From Comamonas sp. lk (GTDB lineage: Bacteria > Pseudomonadota > Gammaproteobacteria > Burkholderiales > Burkholderiaceae_C), in contig NZ_UOOB01000001.1 of assembly GCF_900564145.1 (NCBI RefSeq), positions 3,412,754 to 3,476,753 on the forward strand: a stretch of 64,000 nt of DNA, in the 5' to 3' direction. The notes beneath the pieces were generated by a model that was given only the letters and a program-made list of their open reading frames with translations, was not told the origin of the DNA and searched no databases. Within the stretch, counting starts at the first letter, position 1. Every line of letters starts with the position of its first letter. A program made the position numbers and the translations under genes. Positions 8,302 through 16,726 of the stretch are shown here, in pieces.

Positions 8302-8667
8302 TCAGACTGTCTGCAACCACTGCAGCGCCAGCTCGTCGTCGGCAAACGGAAAGTGCCGGACCTGGGCCCCCGTGAAATGTTTGCCGAAAAATTCGGCCAC
8401 GCCCGCCAGCTGGCTGTCGGTCACCAGGGCAATACGCTCCACCTGCTTGTGGTGGTCGCGGACAAAGCCCAGGTGGGCGCTCAGCCCGGCCCAGTTTTCC
8501 CAGCCAGGAAAGTCTTTGGCCTGGATCATCACGCCATGCAGCTTGGCGTGCTCCGCCAGATAGGCGTTCACATCCAGGTTCATGCGTTCAAAGTCCTGCT
8601 GCGTCAAAGGCCCCCGGGGTTGCAGCAGCAAAAGACCTTCGGGCTTCATCAAAGAGTAGTTCAACAT
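8302..8667 (-). CDS. STAS/SpoIIAA-like protein
   Basis: The product has 121 residues. It begins LNYSLMKPEGLLLLQPRGPLTQQDFERM, carries VMIQAKDFPGWENW in the middle and ERIALVTDSQ, AEFFGKHF and VRHFPF later. This pattern is that of the SpoIIAA-like STAS family common in proteobacteria (DUF3478 type), small proteins of unknown role, some lipid-binding. AGGAG lies 6 nt before the ATG at 8667. It stands alone with non-coding gaps on both sides. Confidence 0.7.
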   Translation of the reverse strand: MLNYSLMKPEGLLLLQPRGPLTQQDFERMNLDVNAYLAEHAKLHGVMIQAKDFPGWENWAGLSAHLGFVRDHHKQVERIALVTDSQLAGVAEFFGKHFTGAQVRHFPFADDELALQWLQTV

Positions 8668-8759
8668 GTGCAACTCCTGCAGTCAGACCCCCACTGTACG
8701 GCGTTAGGGGCTCAATAGCAGCCTTTTAAAAATGCCCGCGAGACCGGCCTTGGAACTGT

Positions 8760-8792
8760 AAAAAAGCCCGCCCTGTGGATGCTCAAGGCGGG
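8760..8792 (-). terminator. Intrinsic terminator of the quinone oxidoreductase gene
   Basis: On the minus strand CCCGCC, a 14-nt loop and GGCGGG are followed by CTTTTTT, starting 8 bp after the stop codon at 8801. Confidence 0.65.
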
Positions 8793-8800
8793 AAGGCTGG

Positions 8801-9790
8801 CTACTCCTGATCGCAGCGAATCACCACCGTGCCGACTTTGGCCTTGGCTTCCACCGCCTGATGGGCCAGGCCGGTTTGCAGCAGAGAAAACACGCTGTCC
8901 ACCGCATGGCGCGCGTGCTGCACTTCCTGCAGCCAGCGCGCAATGCCTTGCTGGGCCTCGCGGCGCCTGGATGCTTGCAAGCCCGAGAGATACAGGCCTT
9001 GCAGCCTCAAATTCTTGCGAATGATGCTGGCCATGGGCAAGGCCGCCGTTGCCTGCGAGCCGATGGCATAGCTGACCCAGACGGCATTGTCATGGGCGGC
9101 ACCCAGCACCAGCTGGCTGTTGGCAACCACATCCACATCGACAATGCGCTGCACGCCATCCACGGCCGCCTGTTGCAACTGATCTCCGGCCGAGGCTTGG
9201 GTGTAATCAATCACCACATCGGCACCGGCATCCAGCGCATGCTCGGCCTTGGCGCTGGAGCTCACCGTGGCGACCACACGCGCACCGCCCCATTTCGCCA
9301 GCTGAATCGCGTAATGCCCCACGGCACCGGCACCGCCCGTGACCAGCACCGTCCGGCCCTTGATGGGTTCCGAATCAAAAAGCGCGCAATAGGCCGTCAC
9401 ACAGGGAATGCCCAGGCAGGCGCCTTGCTCCGCGCTCATCTGCGCAGGAAGCTCGGACGCCAACTCCTCGGGCAGGCAGACATATTCAGCCGCCGTGCCA
9501 AACGCGCGGCCTCTCTGGGCGAAATACACCCACACGCGGGTGCCGACCCGGGCGGCGCTGACACCTTCGCCCACCGCATCGATGACACCTGCGCCATCGC
9601 TATTGGGAATGATGCGGGGAAAGTCCATGGCATGCAGACGCCCGGCTCGCCGGTTGACATCGGCCGGGTTCACGGCCGAGGCCAGCAGCCGCACGCGAAC
9701 TTCTCCGCGCGCGGGCACCGGGGTTGGCATCTCGCCATACTGCAAGACTTCTTGCGCCAGACCTTGTCGTTCATACCAAACAGCCCGCAT
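8801..9790 (-). CDS. NADPH:quinone reductase-type zinc-independent medium-chain dehydrogenase
   Basis: The product has 329 residues from the ATG at 9790 and begins MRAVWYERQG. It has the N-terminal GroES-like domain (SAVNPADVNRRAG, RIIPNSDGAGVI) and a Rossmann domain with VLVTGGAGAVGHYAIQLAKW and later GADVVIDY. No zinc-ligand pattern (GHE) is present, so it belongs with QOR/zeta-crystallin-like enzymes that reduce quinones or enones with NADPH. The frame continues open upstream into a Gly/Arg-rich stretch that is antisense to the next gene and is not credible protein. It has its own terminator. Confidence 0.87.
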   Translation of the reverse strand: MRAVWYERQGLAQEVLQYGEMPTPVPARGEVRVRLLASAVNPADVNRRAGRLHAMDFPRIIPNSDGAGVIDAVGEGVSAARVGTRVWVYFAQRGRAFGTAAEYVCLPEELASELPAQMSAEQGACLGIPCVTAYCALFDSEPIKGRTVLVTGGAGAVGHYAIQLAKWGGARVVATVSSSAKAEHALDAGADVVIDYTQASAGDQLQQAAVDGVQRIVDVDVVANSQLVLGAAHDNAVWVSYAIGSQATAALPMASIIRKNLRLQGLYLSGLQASRRREAQQGIARWLQEVQHARHAVDSVFSLLQTGLAHQAVEAKAKVGTVVIRCDQE

Positions 9791-9930
9791 TGCCTCATTC
9801 CTTCCGAATTGGTGGTCCCAAGCACGCTGCCTGCATCTTGGTGGCGGCAGTCGCGGCCCGCGATTATGGTGCAACCAGAAGATTTGGCCGCACTGGTTTT
9901 GGCAGCGCTGGTGCGCCGGTCGGCCATGCC

Positions 9931-11703
9931 TTATTCGCAGCCCAGCGCCTGGCTCATGCTGTCCAGCTGCGCGCCCAGAGCGGCCTGCAGATCTGCACGC
10001 ATGGCGTCGCGCGTGAGCAGCTCCTCGGCATACAGCGCCGCCCAGTCCACGCCCACGCCGATCACGGCACCGGCCAGCGCGCCCACCACAGCCCCGGCCA
10101 CCGTGCCCACGCCGGGCACGACCGAGCCCAGCGCCGCACCGGCCGCGGCAGCTCCGGCCTTGCCAATGCCCTGCTTGGCCGCCGCCTTGGCCAGAACCTT
10201 GCTGGCCGCCTTCATGGAGGTTTTGGCCATGGCCTTGGCCGCTACCACCGCCGCCAGGGCTCCGGCTCCCGTGCCGGCCACGGCACTGGCAGCCAGCCGC
10301 TGGCGTGCCTCGCCCAGCAAATCCAGCGCCGGTAGCTGGGGCACTTGCACCCGCACAATGCATTGGCTGGCATCCAGCGCCAGATGGTGGCGAGCCAGGG
10401 TTTCGTTGATGCGCTGCTGCCCCTCTTGCAGCGCTGCGCCGCTGCGTGCGCCCTGCTGCTGCACGGCTTGCATCCAGGCGTCCAGCCCCTTGGCCTGGCC
10501 CAGGGTGGAAGTCAGCTTGTCCTGCAGGAACACGCCCACATCGCCCGTCAACAGGCTGAAAATGCGCCCCCACTCGGCTCCCAGGCTGAAGTACCAGTCC
10601 AGATAGCGTTCAATGGCGGCGTCCATCTCCTTGCGCACCTCGCCCGCGCCGGTGCACAACGCCTGGCCCAGCTGTGCCTGCTTGATTTGCCCCAAGGCCT
10701 GCAGCGCCTGCTGGCGTGTGGCCTCCAGCGTGCCCAGACGGTAGAGCTGCTGACCTATGCGTTCGCACTCGGGCAGGCGCTGCAGGGCCAGCGGGCTTTC
10801 ATGGGTGCGCAGCAAGCCATCGACGCTGGCGCCGGTCTGCACCAGAAGGCCGGCCAGCAACACACCCACCAGGCCCAGCAACACCGCCGTGCCGCGCCTG
10901 TCTTGTGCCGGCGGTCTGGCCTGAAGCCAGATGGCACGCCCGCCTGCCGCCCCTTGCAGGGCGCAGCCCAGACACAGCAGCACGCCCACGGGGCCGAACA
11001 GCGCCAGCAGCAGCAAACGCAAGGCCGGCAGCTGGGGCAGTTCTGTCACTGCGCCGCCAGCCACTTGCAGTGCCAGCAAGCTATCCAGCCCCCAGCGGAC
11101 CCAGCCCGACGGCGCCTGACGGATGCTGGCAATGGCCGCATCCAGCGCCTGGGCGCTCATGCCCGTGGCCAGAGCCCGGCCATAGTCCACGCTGCGCGCC
11201 ATGCTCCACAGCCACAGTCCGCCCTGCACGGCCACCAGCAGCCAGCGGGCCAGACGCTGGCACCAGGCCCAGGTAAAAGCAGGCTGTGAAAATTCGGAAT
11301 CCAGACGGGTTTGCAGCCAGCCGAACAGCAGGCCATGCAGCAGGGGCGCGGCGGCCAACAGTGCCCATTCCCAGGGCGCAAGAAACCAGGCTTGCAGCAA
11401 GCTGCTGCCGCTGAGCAGCAGCGCCAGCACCAAGGCTTTGATGGCAGGCCACCAGCCCCCTGACAAGCACCGACGAATGCGGCCTTGCGGCGCAAACTGG
11501 TGGTGTAGCACGCGCTTGCGCAGCATGAAGGCCAGCCACAGCCCCCAGGCGGGCAGTGCCCCCAGCGTCGCCACGGCCAGCAACCAGGCCCAGGGCGGCA
11601 AAAACACCAGCCAGTGGCTGGCGCCCCCGAGCAGGGCCAGCCACAACCAGCCCAGCATGGCCGCCGTCATGCCCTGTCTGGCCATGGCGGGCAGGCGCCT
11701 CAT
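9931..11703 (-). CDS. Large polytopic membrane protein with C-terminal glycine-zipper region
   Basis: The product has 590 residues and the family is not recognised. Roughly the first 350 residues hold several hydrophobic segments (for example about 13-50, 80-130, 150-165, 225-260, 280-300). A soluble, Gln-rich helical part follows (about 300-470), then a long Ala/Gly region with repeated GxxxG steps (GSVVPGVGTVAGAVVGALAG) near residues 540-565. Glycine zippers of this type pack membrane helices or form channels. Its ATG overlaps the stop of the upstream triple-repeat gene (ATGA at 11703-11700), so the two proteins are translationally coupled and probably act together. Function unknown. Confidence 0.72.
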   Translation of the reverse strand: MRRLPAMARQGMTAAMLGWLWLALLGGASHWLVFLPPWAWLLAVATLGALPAWGLWLAFMLRKRVLHHQFAPQGRIRRCLSGGWWPAIKALVLALLLSGSSLLQAWFLAPWEWALLAAAPLLHGLLFGWLQTRLDSEFSQPAFTWAWCQRLARWLLVAVQGGLWLWSMARSVDYGRALATGMSAQALDAAIASIRQAPSGWVRWGLDSLLALQVAGGAVTELPQLPALRLLLLALFGPVGVLLCLGCALQGAAGGRAIWLQARPPAQDRRGTAVLLGLVGVLLAGLLVQTGASVDGLLRTHESPLALQRLPECERIGQQLYRLGTLEATRQQALQALGQIKQAQLGQALCTGAGEVRKEMDAAIERYLDWYFSLGAEWGRIFSLLTGDVGVFLQDKLTSTLGQAKGLDAWMQAVQQQGARSGAALQEGQQRINETLARHHLALDASQCIVRVQVPQLPALDLLGEARQRLAASAVAGTGAGALAAVVAAKAMAKTSMKAASKVLAKAAAKQGIGKAGAAAAGAALGSVVPGVGTVAGAVVGALAGAVIGVGVDWAALYAEELLTRDAMRADLQAALGAQLDSMSQALGCE

Positions 11704-12185
11704 GGACCCTCGGTTAAAGCCGCTCCCGCCGAATCGCCCTTGCCTGCGCTGCCACGCGCAGCGGCGGCAATGCCTCTGGACACGCGGGCGTTGTAGACGC
11801 TCAGGCGGCTCAAGCCCAGTTGCTCGGCCACTCGGGCATCCGACGCCGTGCCCAGCAAGGCCACGGCCGCTGCGTCCCACTCAAATGCGGCATGACTGCT
11901 GCCGCTGACGGGTGCAATGCCCAGCTCGCCGCGCTTGGCCACCACACTGGCCTTGCTGATGCCCAGCTGGCCGGCCACCTGCGCATCGGAGTGCCGGCCC
12001 AGCAGGGCCAGCGCCTCATCCGTCCATTGGAAATGCCCGAAGGCAGGAACACCCAGTGCGTTGCGCTTGAGGTTGACGGTCTTGGCCGAGGTGCCCCAGC
12101 GCTGGGCCAGCACGGCATCTTTTTCCTGGCCCAGCTGAGCCAGCATCTCATCGGTCCATTGCAACGCCGCTTTGCCCATTTCCAA
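11700..12185 (-). CDS. Triple-repeat helix-turn-helix-like protein coupled to a membrane protein
   Basis: The 161-residue product is built from three repeats of 37 residues at W10-V46, W54-I90 and W103-I139. Each has the form W-T/D-x3-L/V-x2-LG-x3-DA-x-V/L-A-x2-L/W-G-x-S-x3-V-x3-R, ending LG[IV] or RG[IV]. The part D-A-x-V-A-x-x-L-G-x-S-x-x-S-V looks like a helix-turn-helix, as in small Myb/HTH-type modules of phage and bacterial DNA-binding proteins. A Gly/Ala-rich tail follows. It overlaps the downstream membrane-protein gene by 4 bp. DNA binding is inferred from the pattern only; protein-protein binding is possible. Confidence 0.7.
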   Translation of the reverse strand: MEMGKAALQWTDEMLAQLGQEKDAVLAQRWGTSAKTVNLKRNALGVPAFGHFQWTDEALALLGRHSDAQVAGQLGISKASVVAKRGELGIAPVSGSSHAAFEWDAAAVALLGTASDARVAEQLGLSRLSVYNARVSRGIAAAARGSAGKGDSAGAALTEGP

Positions 12186-12242
12186 CCTCTATAAATAAAA
12201 CATGCGCCCAGCCCATATGAAGAATGCGCCAGGCGCTATGAA

Positions 12243-13430
12243 TCAGTGAGTATGACCCCAGTAAATCAGAGCCTCGCGGCCTTCAACCGACAGCGATACC
12301 TGCGCGCCCACGGGCAGCAGCACCTTGGTGGGCACATGGCCAAACGGCAGGCCTTGCAGCACCGGGCGTTTGACTTGCATGCGCAGCCAGTCGATCACGG
12401 TCTGCAGCTTGAAGCCCTTGTCATGCGCGCCCAGCTTGAATTCAGTGAACTGGCCGAAGACAATGGCTTTTTGCTTGGCCAGCACGCCGGCCAGCAGCAG
12501 TTGGGTGAGCATGCGCTCGATTTTGTAGGGATGCTCGCCCACGTCTTCGATGAACAGGATGCCGCCTTCAATCTGCGGCATATACGGCGTGCCCAGCAGG
12601 GACACCAGCACCGCCAGATTGCCGCCCCACAGCGTGGCAACGCCGGGCACATAGAAATCCTTGAGCTGGGGCTTGCCATTGGGCAGCTCGCCCAGCTTGG
12701 GCATTTGCCAGCCTGCGCCCTCGCCCTGGCCGCTGAGCAGATCGGCAAAGCAGTCGAGCATGATGTCGTCCACTTCACCGCCATGCTTGGTGTCCACGCC
12801 GAAGTCGGCGTTCAGCGCCGGGCCGGCCCAGGTGGTCGCTCCCGTCTGGGCCAGCATGGCCAGCTGAAAAGCGGTGAAATCACTCAGGCCCACAAACTGC
12901 GTGCCCTTGGCAATCGCCTTGGCCACGGTCTTGTATTTGATGCCCGGCAAGATGCGCGTGAGGCCGTAGCCGCCGCGCGAGATCAGCGCCACATCGGCAC
13001 CGCTGGCGGCCGCGCGGTGAATGGCGGCCAGACGGGTTTCATCATCGCCGGCAAAACGCAGATGGCTGCTCAGCGCATCGGCATCCACTTCCACTTCATG
13101 GCCAAGGGCCTCAAGGCGCTTGATGCCGCGCTTGAAAGCAGCCTTGTCGCGCACCGCTCCCGAAGGTGAGTAAATATAAATGTGCCTGGGGCCGTGGCTG
13201 TGATCATGGCCGCAGCAGCTGCCGTCAGCGGCATGCACATGGTCTGCATGATCGTGATGGTGGTGATCATGGCTATGTCCATGGTCGGCAGGCTTGCCGT
13301 GATCATGGTTGCAGCCTTCCGTGCCGCAGTCATGCCCGGCAAGATGTTCGTGATCGTGCTGCGCTGCAAGAACTGCCTTGCCTGGGGTCTTGCTAGAAGC
13401 TTTGCTCGACAATTTACGCGTGGTGGCCAA
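12243..13430 (-). CDS. LD-carboxypeptidase (peptidase S66, LdcA type) with His-rich N-terminal extension
   Basis: The 395-residue product has an S66 catalytic region from about residue 84: the strand IYIYSPSGAV, the RGGYG segment, the serine nucleophile in VGLSDFTA, the glutamate in LFIEDVGEHPYKI and the histidine in LPFGH. These give the Ser-Glu-His triad of L,D-carboxypeptidases that cut the terminal D-Ala from recycled cytosolic murein tetrapeptides. Residues about 24-84 are an unusual extension with about 20 His and 4 Cys in HDH/HxH runs, resembling the metal-binding loops of nickel or zinc chaperones. No signal peptide is seen. The start at 13430 covers the extension; a shorter form cannot be excluded. 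Confidence 0.85.
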   Translation of the reverse strand: MATTRKLSSKASSKTPGKAVLAAQHDHEHLAGHDCGTEGCNHDHGKPADHGHSHDHHHHDHADHVHAADGSCCGHDHSHGPRHIYIYSPSGAVRDKAAFKRGIKRLEALGHEVEVDADALSSHLRFAGDDETRLAAIHRAAASGADVALISRGGYGLTRILPGIKYKTVAKAIAKGTQFVGLSDFTAFQLAMLAQTGATTWAGPALNADFGVDTKHGGEVDDIMLDCFADLLSGQGEGAGWQMPKLGELPNGKPQLKDFYVPGVATLWGGNLAVLVSLLGTPYMPQIEGGILFIEDVGEHPYKIERMLTQLLLAGVLAKQKAIVFGQFTEFKLGAHDKGFKLQTVIDWLRMQVKRPVLQGLPFGHVPTKVLLPVGAQVSLSVEGREALIYWGHTH

Positions 13431-13530
13431 AACCTGTTCATGCAGGCTATGGCCTGCATGCTCCGAAAAAAGGGGGTGAACTGTGCTGCTCGGCGCACAA
13501 CGCCGGCCGAGCGAAGATCGTATTTACGAA

Positions 13531-14919
13531 CTAAAGCGCAAAGTATTCCACAGCCGCTCGCGCCATGTCCGCTGACAGCCAAGGAACCAGCGGCCTCTGC
13601 CGGGTTAGTTTCCAGGCGCTTGCATGGCCGTCCAAAGCCGGCAATGCCTGCATCCAGGCCGCTTGCCAGTCCTGAGCCGACACCTGCTGCTCCGTTGCAG
13701 GAGCTTGCAGCCACAGCTTATTGCGCTGCGCCCACTGCTGCAGCAATGCGGCCGGCAGCGGCGGCATTTCGGTCTGCACGCGAGACCAGGCCTTGAGCGC
13801 AGCCCTGTGGCCGGCATCCGGAAAAGGTGTATTCCATGCCATATCCTTTGCCGCCAGGCCTTCCACCTCCTGCATGGCCTGCGCCACATCCCAGGAGGGT
13901 TTGCGCGCGGCCTGTTCAAACCATTGCTGGCGCTTGGCAGGCTGTGCGGCCCCAGGCCAGACATCGGCCAGCCAGGCACCCACAAAGTTTTGCGGCCTGC
14001 GCTCGGCCAGCGCCAGACCCAGGCGGCCGCCATCGCCCTGGCCCAACAGCACCAGATGGCGCAAATCCATGGCCGCCAGCAGCTGCTCCAGCTGCTGGAC
14101 ATAGCCCTCGGCCGTGATGGCCTTGTCTTTCTTAGGCTGATCGCTGCGGCCAAAGCCCGGCAGATCGGGCACGACCACACGGTGGCCTTGGGCGGTCAGC
14201 GCAGGCAGCACGTGGCGAAACACATAAGCCCAGGCCGGACTGCCATGCAGGCAAAGCCAGGTCAGCGGCGCATCTGCCGGACCTTCATCCACCACGGCCA
14301 GGCGCAGGCCGTCCAGCGCCGGCAAATCGCTGCGCCATTGCGGCTGCCAGGGCCAGTCGGCCAGACCGGCAACAGCTTCAAAAGCGCTATCGGGGTTGCG
14401 CAAGGCCACGTCCTTGAGCGGATGCGGCTGCAGCGCCTTGTTCTGGGCCTTGTTCTGTGCGCGCCGCTGCTGGAAAAAGTCGGCCATCAGCGCCGCGCAT
14501 TCCTCGGCCAGAACACCGCGCAGCACCTGGGTCTGGTGGTTGATCTGCGCATAGCCGAACACGTTGAGCACCGAACCTGCGGCCCCCGTCTTGGGCTCGG
14601 CCGCGCCATAGACCACGCGATCCACCCGCGCATGCAACATGGCGCCGCTGCACATGGTGCAAGGCTCCAGCGTGACATACAGGGTGCAGCCTTCCAGGCG
14701 GTAATTGCCCATCGCCTGCGCCGCCTCGCGCAAGGCCATGACCTCGGCATGTGCCGTGGGGTCCTGGCTGGCCAGAGGACTGTTGCGGCCACGGCCTATG
14801 ACGCGTCCCTGATGCACGACCACGGCCCCCACCGGCACCTCGCCCGCCAAGGCGGCCTCGCGCGCCTGCTGCAAGGCCTCGCGCATAAAGTGTTCGTGCG
14901 TTGAACTATCAAAAACCAT
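13531..14919 (-). CDS. tadA: tRNA adenosine(34) deaminase TadA fused to an alpha/beta-hydrolase domain
   Basis: The product has 462 residues. Residues 1-165 are TadA: EVPVGAVVV, the zinc/catalytic AHAEVMAL (H-x-E) and PCTMCSGA (PCxxC), then KTGAAGS and NHQTQVLRGVLAEECAAL. This enzyme makes inosine at position 34 of tRNA-Arg(ACG). After a polar linker, residues about 185-462 form an alpha/beta hydrolase like haloalkane dehalogenases: LHGSPAWAYVFR, DLPGFGRSDQP and the nucleophile elbow GQGDGG with aspartate. The final catalytic histidine is not obvious, so this domain may be inactive or structural. E. coli TadA has 167 residues. The start codon lies within a short intergenic repeat. Confidence 0.9.
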   Translation of the reverse strand: MVFDSSTHEHFMREALQQAREAALAGEVPVGAVVVHQGRVIGRGRNSPLASQDPTAHAEVMALREAAQAMGNYRLEGCTLYVTLEPCTMCSGAMLHARVDRVVYGAAEPKTGAAGSVLNVFGYAQINHQTQVLRGVLAEECAALMADFFQQRRAQNKAQNKALQPHPLKDVALRNPDSAFEAVAGLADWPWQPQWRSDLPALDGLRLAVVDEGPADAPLTWLCLHGSPAWAYVFRHVLPALTAQGHRVVVPDLPGFGRSDQPKKDKAITAEGYVQQLEQLLAAMDLRHLVLLGQGDGGRLGLALAERRPQNFVGAWLADVWPGAAQPAKRQQWFEQAARKPSWDVAQAMQEVEGLAAKDMAWNTPFPDAGHRAALKAWSRVQTEMPPLPAALLQQWAQRNKLWLQAPATEQQVSAQDWQAAWMQALPALDGHASAWKLTRQRPLVPWLSADMARAAVEYFAL

Positions 14920-14938
14920 AGCTATCAGCGCTTATCTA
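14911..14938 (-). repeat. Short repeat (copy B) overlapping the tadA start codon
   Basis: The reverse complement reads ATAAGCGC-N4-AGCTATGGTTTTT. The ATG of tadA (14919-14917) is inside the motif, so the first residues (MVF) are encoded by repeat sequence. Confidence 0.55.
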
Positions 14939-14967
14939 TATTGGGTAACAGCGTTGCTTCGTTCAAA

Positions 14968-16149
14968 TTACTTGCCCGCTGGACGCAGTTGCTGGCGCTC
15001 GCCGCTGGCATAGCTGTAGATGGTGACCTGCGGCTCCTCCAGCTCGCCTTGCGAGGTGAAGCTGATGGTGGAGGTCACGCCCTGGTGATGGGTCTGGCGC
15101 AGCTGGGGCAAATAGGCTTCGGGCTGGCTGGAATCGGCACGCAACATGGCCTGGGCCAGCACCATGGTGGCGTCATAGGCATAAGGGCTGAAAACCTGGA
15201 ACTGGCCGGGGAAGCGCTTGTCATAGCTTTGCTTCCAGGCCGTGCCGCCCGGCATGCTGGCCAAGGAGCTGCCGCCCACCACGCAGGTCACGTTTTTCAG
15301 TGCCGCCACCTTGCCTGCCATGGTGGGCAGGCGCTCGCTGCACTGGGCATCGCCGCCCAGAAACTTCAGATCGTTCATGGCCAGCTGCGACATCTGGCGC
15401 AAGAGGGGCCCGGCCTGGGCATCCACGCCGCCAAAGAAGATGGCATCGGGCTTTTTGCCCTTGATGGCCGTGAGAATCGGGGCGAACTCCGTGGCCTTGT
15501 CGCTGGTGTACTGCTTGTCCACGATCTGCACGTCGCGCTCGCGCGCTGCTGCTTCGAACAGTTTGACTATGCCCTGGCCATAGGCCGTGCGGTCGTCAAT
15601 GATGGCCACGCGCTTGATGCCCTGGCGCTTGACAGCGTCGTCGAGCAAGGCGTTGACCATGGCCTCATCGCTGGCGATCACGCGAAAAGTATCGTCATAG
15701 CCGGCATCGGTGATGGCCGGATTCGTCGCTGCCGGCGTGATGTTGGGAATGCCGCACTCGTTATAGATCCTGGCCGCAGGCAAGGTGGTGCCCGACTGCA
15801 GATGGCCGACCACGGCTGCCACTTTCTTGTCGCAAAACAGGCGCGCCAGCGAGGCAGCCTGACCGGGGTCGCCGCCATCATCGCCAGCTTCCAGCTTCCA
15901 CTGCACGGCCCGGCCGCCGATCTGCAGATTTTTGGCGTTCAGCTCTTCTATGGCCATGCGCACGCCGTTCTCCTCGTCCTTGCCCAGGGGAGCAATCGGG
16001 CCGGAAACCGGGCCGCCATGGGCGATGCGCACCACCAGCGGCTTGCCTTGCTCGCTGCTCCCGGCCGTGGCGCAAGCGCAGGCCAGGGCGGCGGCAGAGC
16101 CCAGAAATGCGTAACGAAAGGCAATGGAGCGGGGAACTGCACAACGCAT
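14968..16149 (-). CDS. ABC transporter substrate-binding protein, branched-chain amino acid type
   Basis: The product has 393 residues from the ATG at 16149, preceded by AAGGAA at good spacing. Residues 1-32 form a signal peptide (RYAFLGSAAALACACATA); it could also be read as a weak lipobox. The mature part follows the LivJ/LivK pattern: VRIAHGGPVSGPIAPLGKDEENGVRMAIEELN, then AVVGHLQSGTTLPAA, GIPNITPAATNP and DDTFRVIASDEAM. These proteins bind leucine-type amino acids, amides or aromatic acids in the periplasm. No permease or ATPase genes are adjacent, so it is an orphan receptor here. The frame continues upstream but contains no credible protein. Confidence 0.88.
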   Translation of the reverse strand: MRCAVPRSIAFRYAFLGSAAALACACATAGSSEQGKPLVVRIAHGGPVSGPIAPLGKDEENGVRMAIEELNAKNLQIGGRAVQWKLEAGDDGGDPGQAASLARLFCDKKVAAVVGHLQSGTTLPAARIYNECGIPNITPAATNPAITDAGYDDTFRVIASDEAMVNALLDDAVKRQGIKRVAIIDDRTAYGQGIVKLFEAAARERDVQIVDKQYTSDKATEFAPILTAIKGKKPDAIFFGGVDAQAGPLLRQMSQLAMNDLKFLGGDAQCSERLPTMAGKVAALKNVTCVVGGSSLASMPGGTAWKQSYDKRFPGQFQVFSPYAYDATMVLAQAMLRADSSQPEAYLPQLRQTHHQGVTSTISFTSQGELEEPQVTIYSYASGERQQLRPAGK

Positions 16150-16726
16150 GAAGATTCCTTTAATTAATCGATGGGCCGCCGGCGCAGGAAACATGCCGTG
16201 CACCGGGGCTGAAAAAGACGCCGCGCCGCAGCGCGATAAAGAAAATTGCCCGAGTATCTCGCCCAGGAACAGGGCAGGCAATCAGAAGATGAAGACAGAG
16301 GCGCAAATGCTGGCATGCGCTCTGAACTAAGAACGTGTTTGCGCTCTCTACGCAGCCGCGTTGAGGCGCAATCGGGATGAGTTCGAAGCGGTGTGGAGCA
16401 GCTTGCACCGGGGTGCAAGCAAGCCGCAGCGCGAAGAAATCGCCCGATTTCGCCTCAACCCTTCGGGCCAATGCCTTTGCGGGCGGCTTGCGGCGTTGCG
16501 GTCACTTGCAAGGCAACAGCCTTGCTGCGCACCCGCGCCTAGCATTCCATCCCGCAAAGACACTGGCGCGGCGCCGAGGAGATCGTAAACACGTTCTAAG
16601 CATTGTGGACCAATTGTCTATGTCAATATGTACAGCTGCGGCAAGCCCGTAAGCGATGGCTTACCCCAGGCGCCAGAAATCCCGCCACAGGCAGCAATTG
16701 CAAGGGGCGGCGATAATCCTGCCCCT
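16150..16726. other. 577-bp intergenic region holding element copy 1
   Basis: This gap lies between the binding-protein gene (minus) and rlhA (plus). It contains the structured repeat element at 16330-16597. The remaining sequence shows no tRNA, no credible small ORF and no clear terminator; the rlhA promoter must lie in the last 130 bp or inside the element. Confidence 0.6.
16330..16597. repeat. Structured repeat element, copy 1 (268 bp)
   Basis: Its ends are inverted: AGAACGTGTTTGCGCTCTC at the left and, read on the other strand at the right, AGAACGTGTTTACGATCTCC. Inside are three serial stem-loops: GTTGAGGCG...CGCCTCAAC, GCTTGCACC/GGTGCAAGC, and TGCCTTTGCGGG...CCCGCAAAG. Copy 2 at 23548-23801 shares everything except a variable part between the last pair of arms (about 16485-16548), and copy 3 at 30130-30184 keeps only the two ends. 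This is the architecture of a non-autonomous mobile (MITE-like) or structured intergenic repeat. Confidence 0.8.

Noticed and set aside
9793..10573. N-terminal extension of the quinone oxidoreductase frame
   Set aside because: The extra Gly/Arg-rich sequence lies antisense-frame over the membrane-protein gene, and family similarity begins at the ATG at 9790.
12246..13169. His-rich stretch taken as a separate metal-transport gene
   Set aside because: The His codons are in frame with and directly before the LD-carboxypeptidase domain; the plus-strand frame here is a shadow.
16361..16588. An ORF (MRRNRDEFEA...) inside element copy 1 with a homologue in copy 2 (23579-23803)
   Set aside because: The similarity follows the DNA repeat, the frames diverge after the conserved half, and there is no ribosome-binding site. 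Four of the six differences in the shared half are synonymous, so a peptide cannot be wholly excluded, but six sites are too few to judge.
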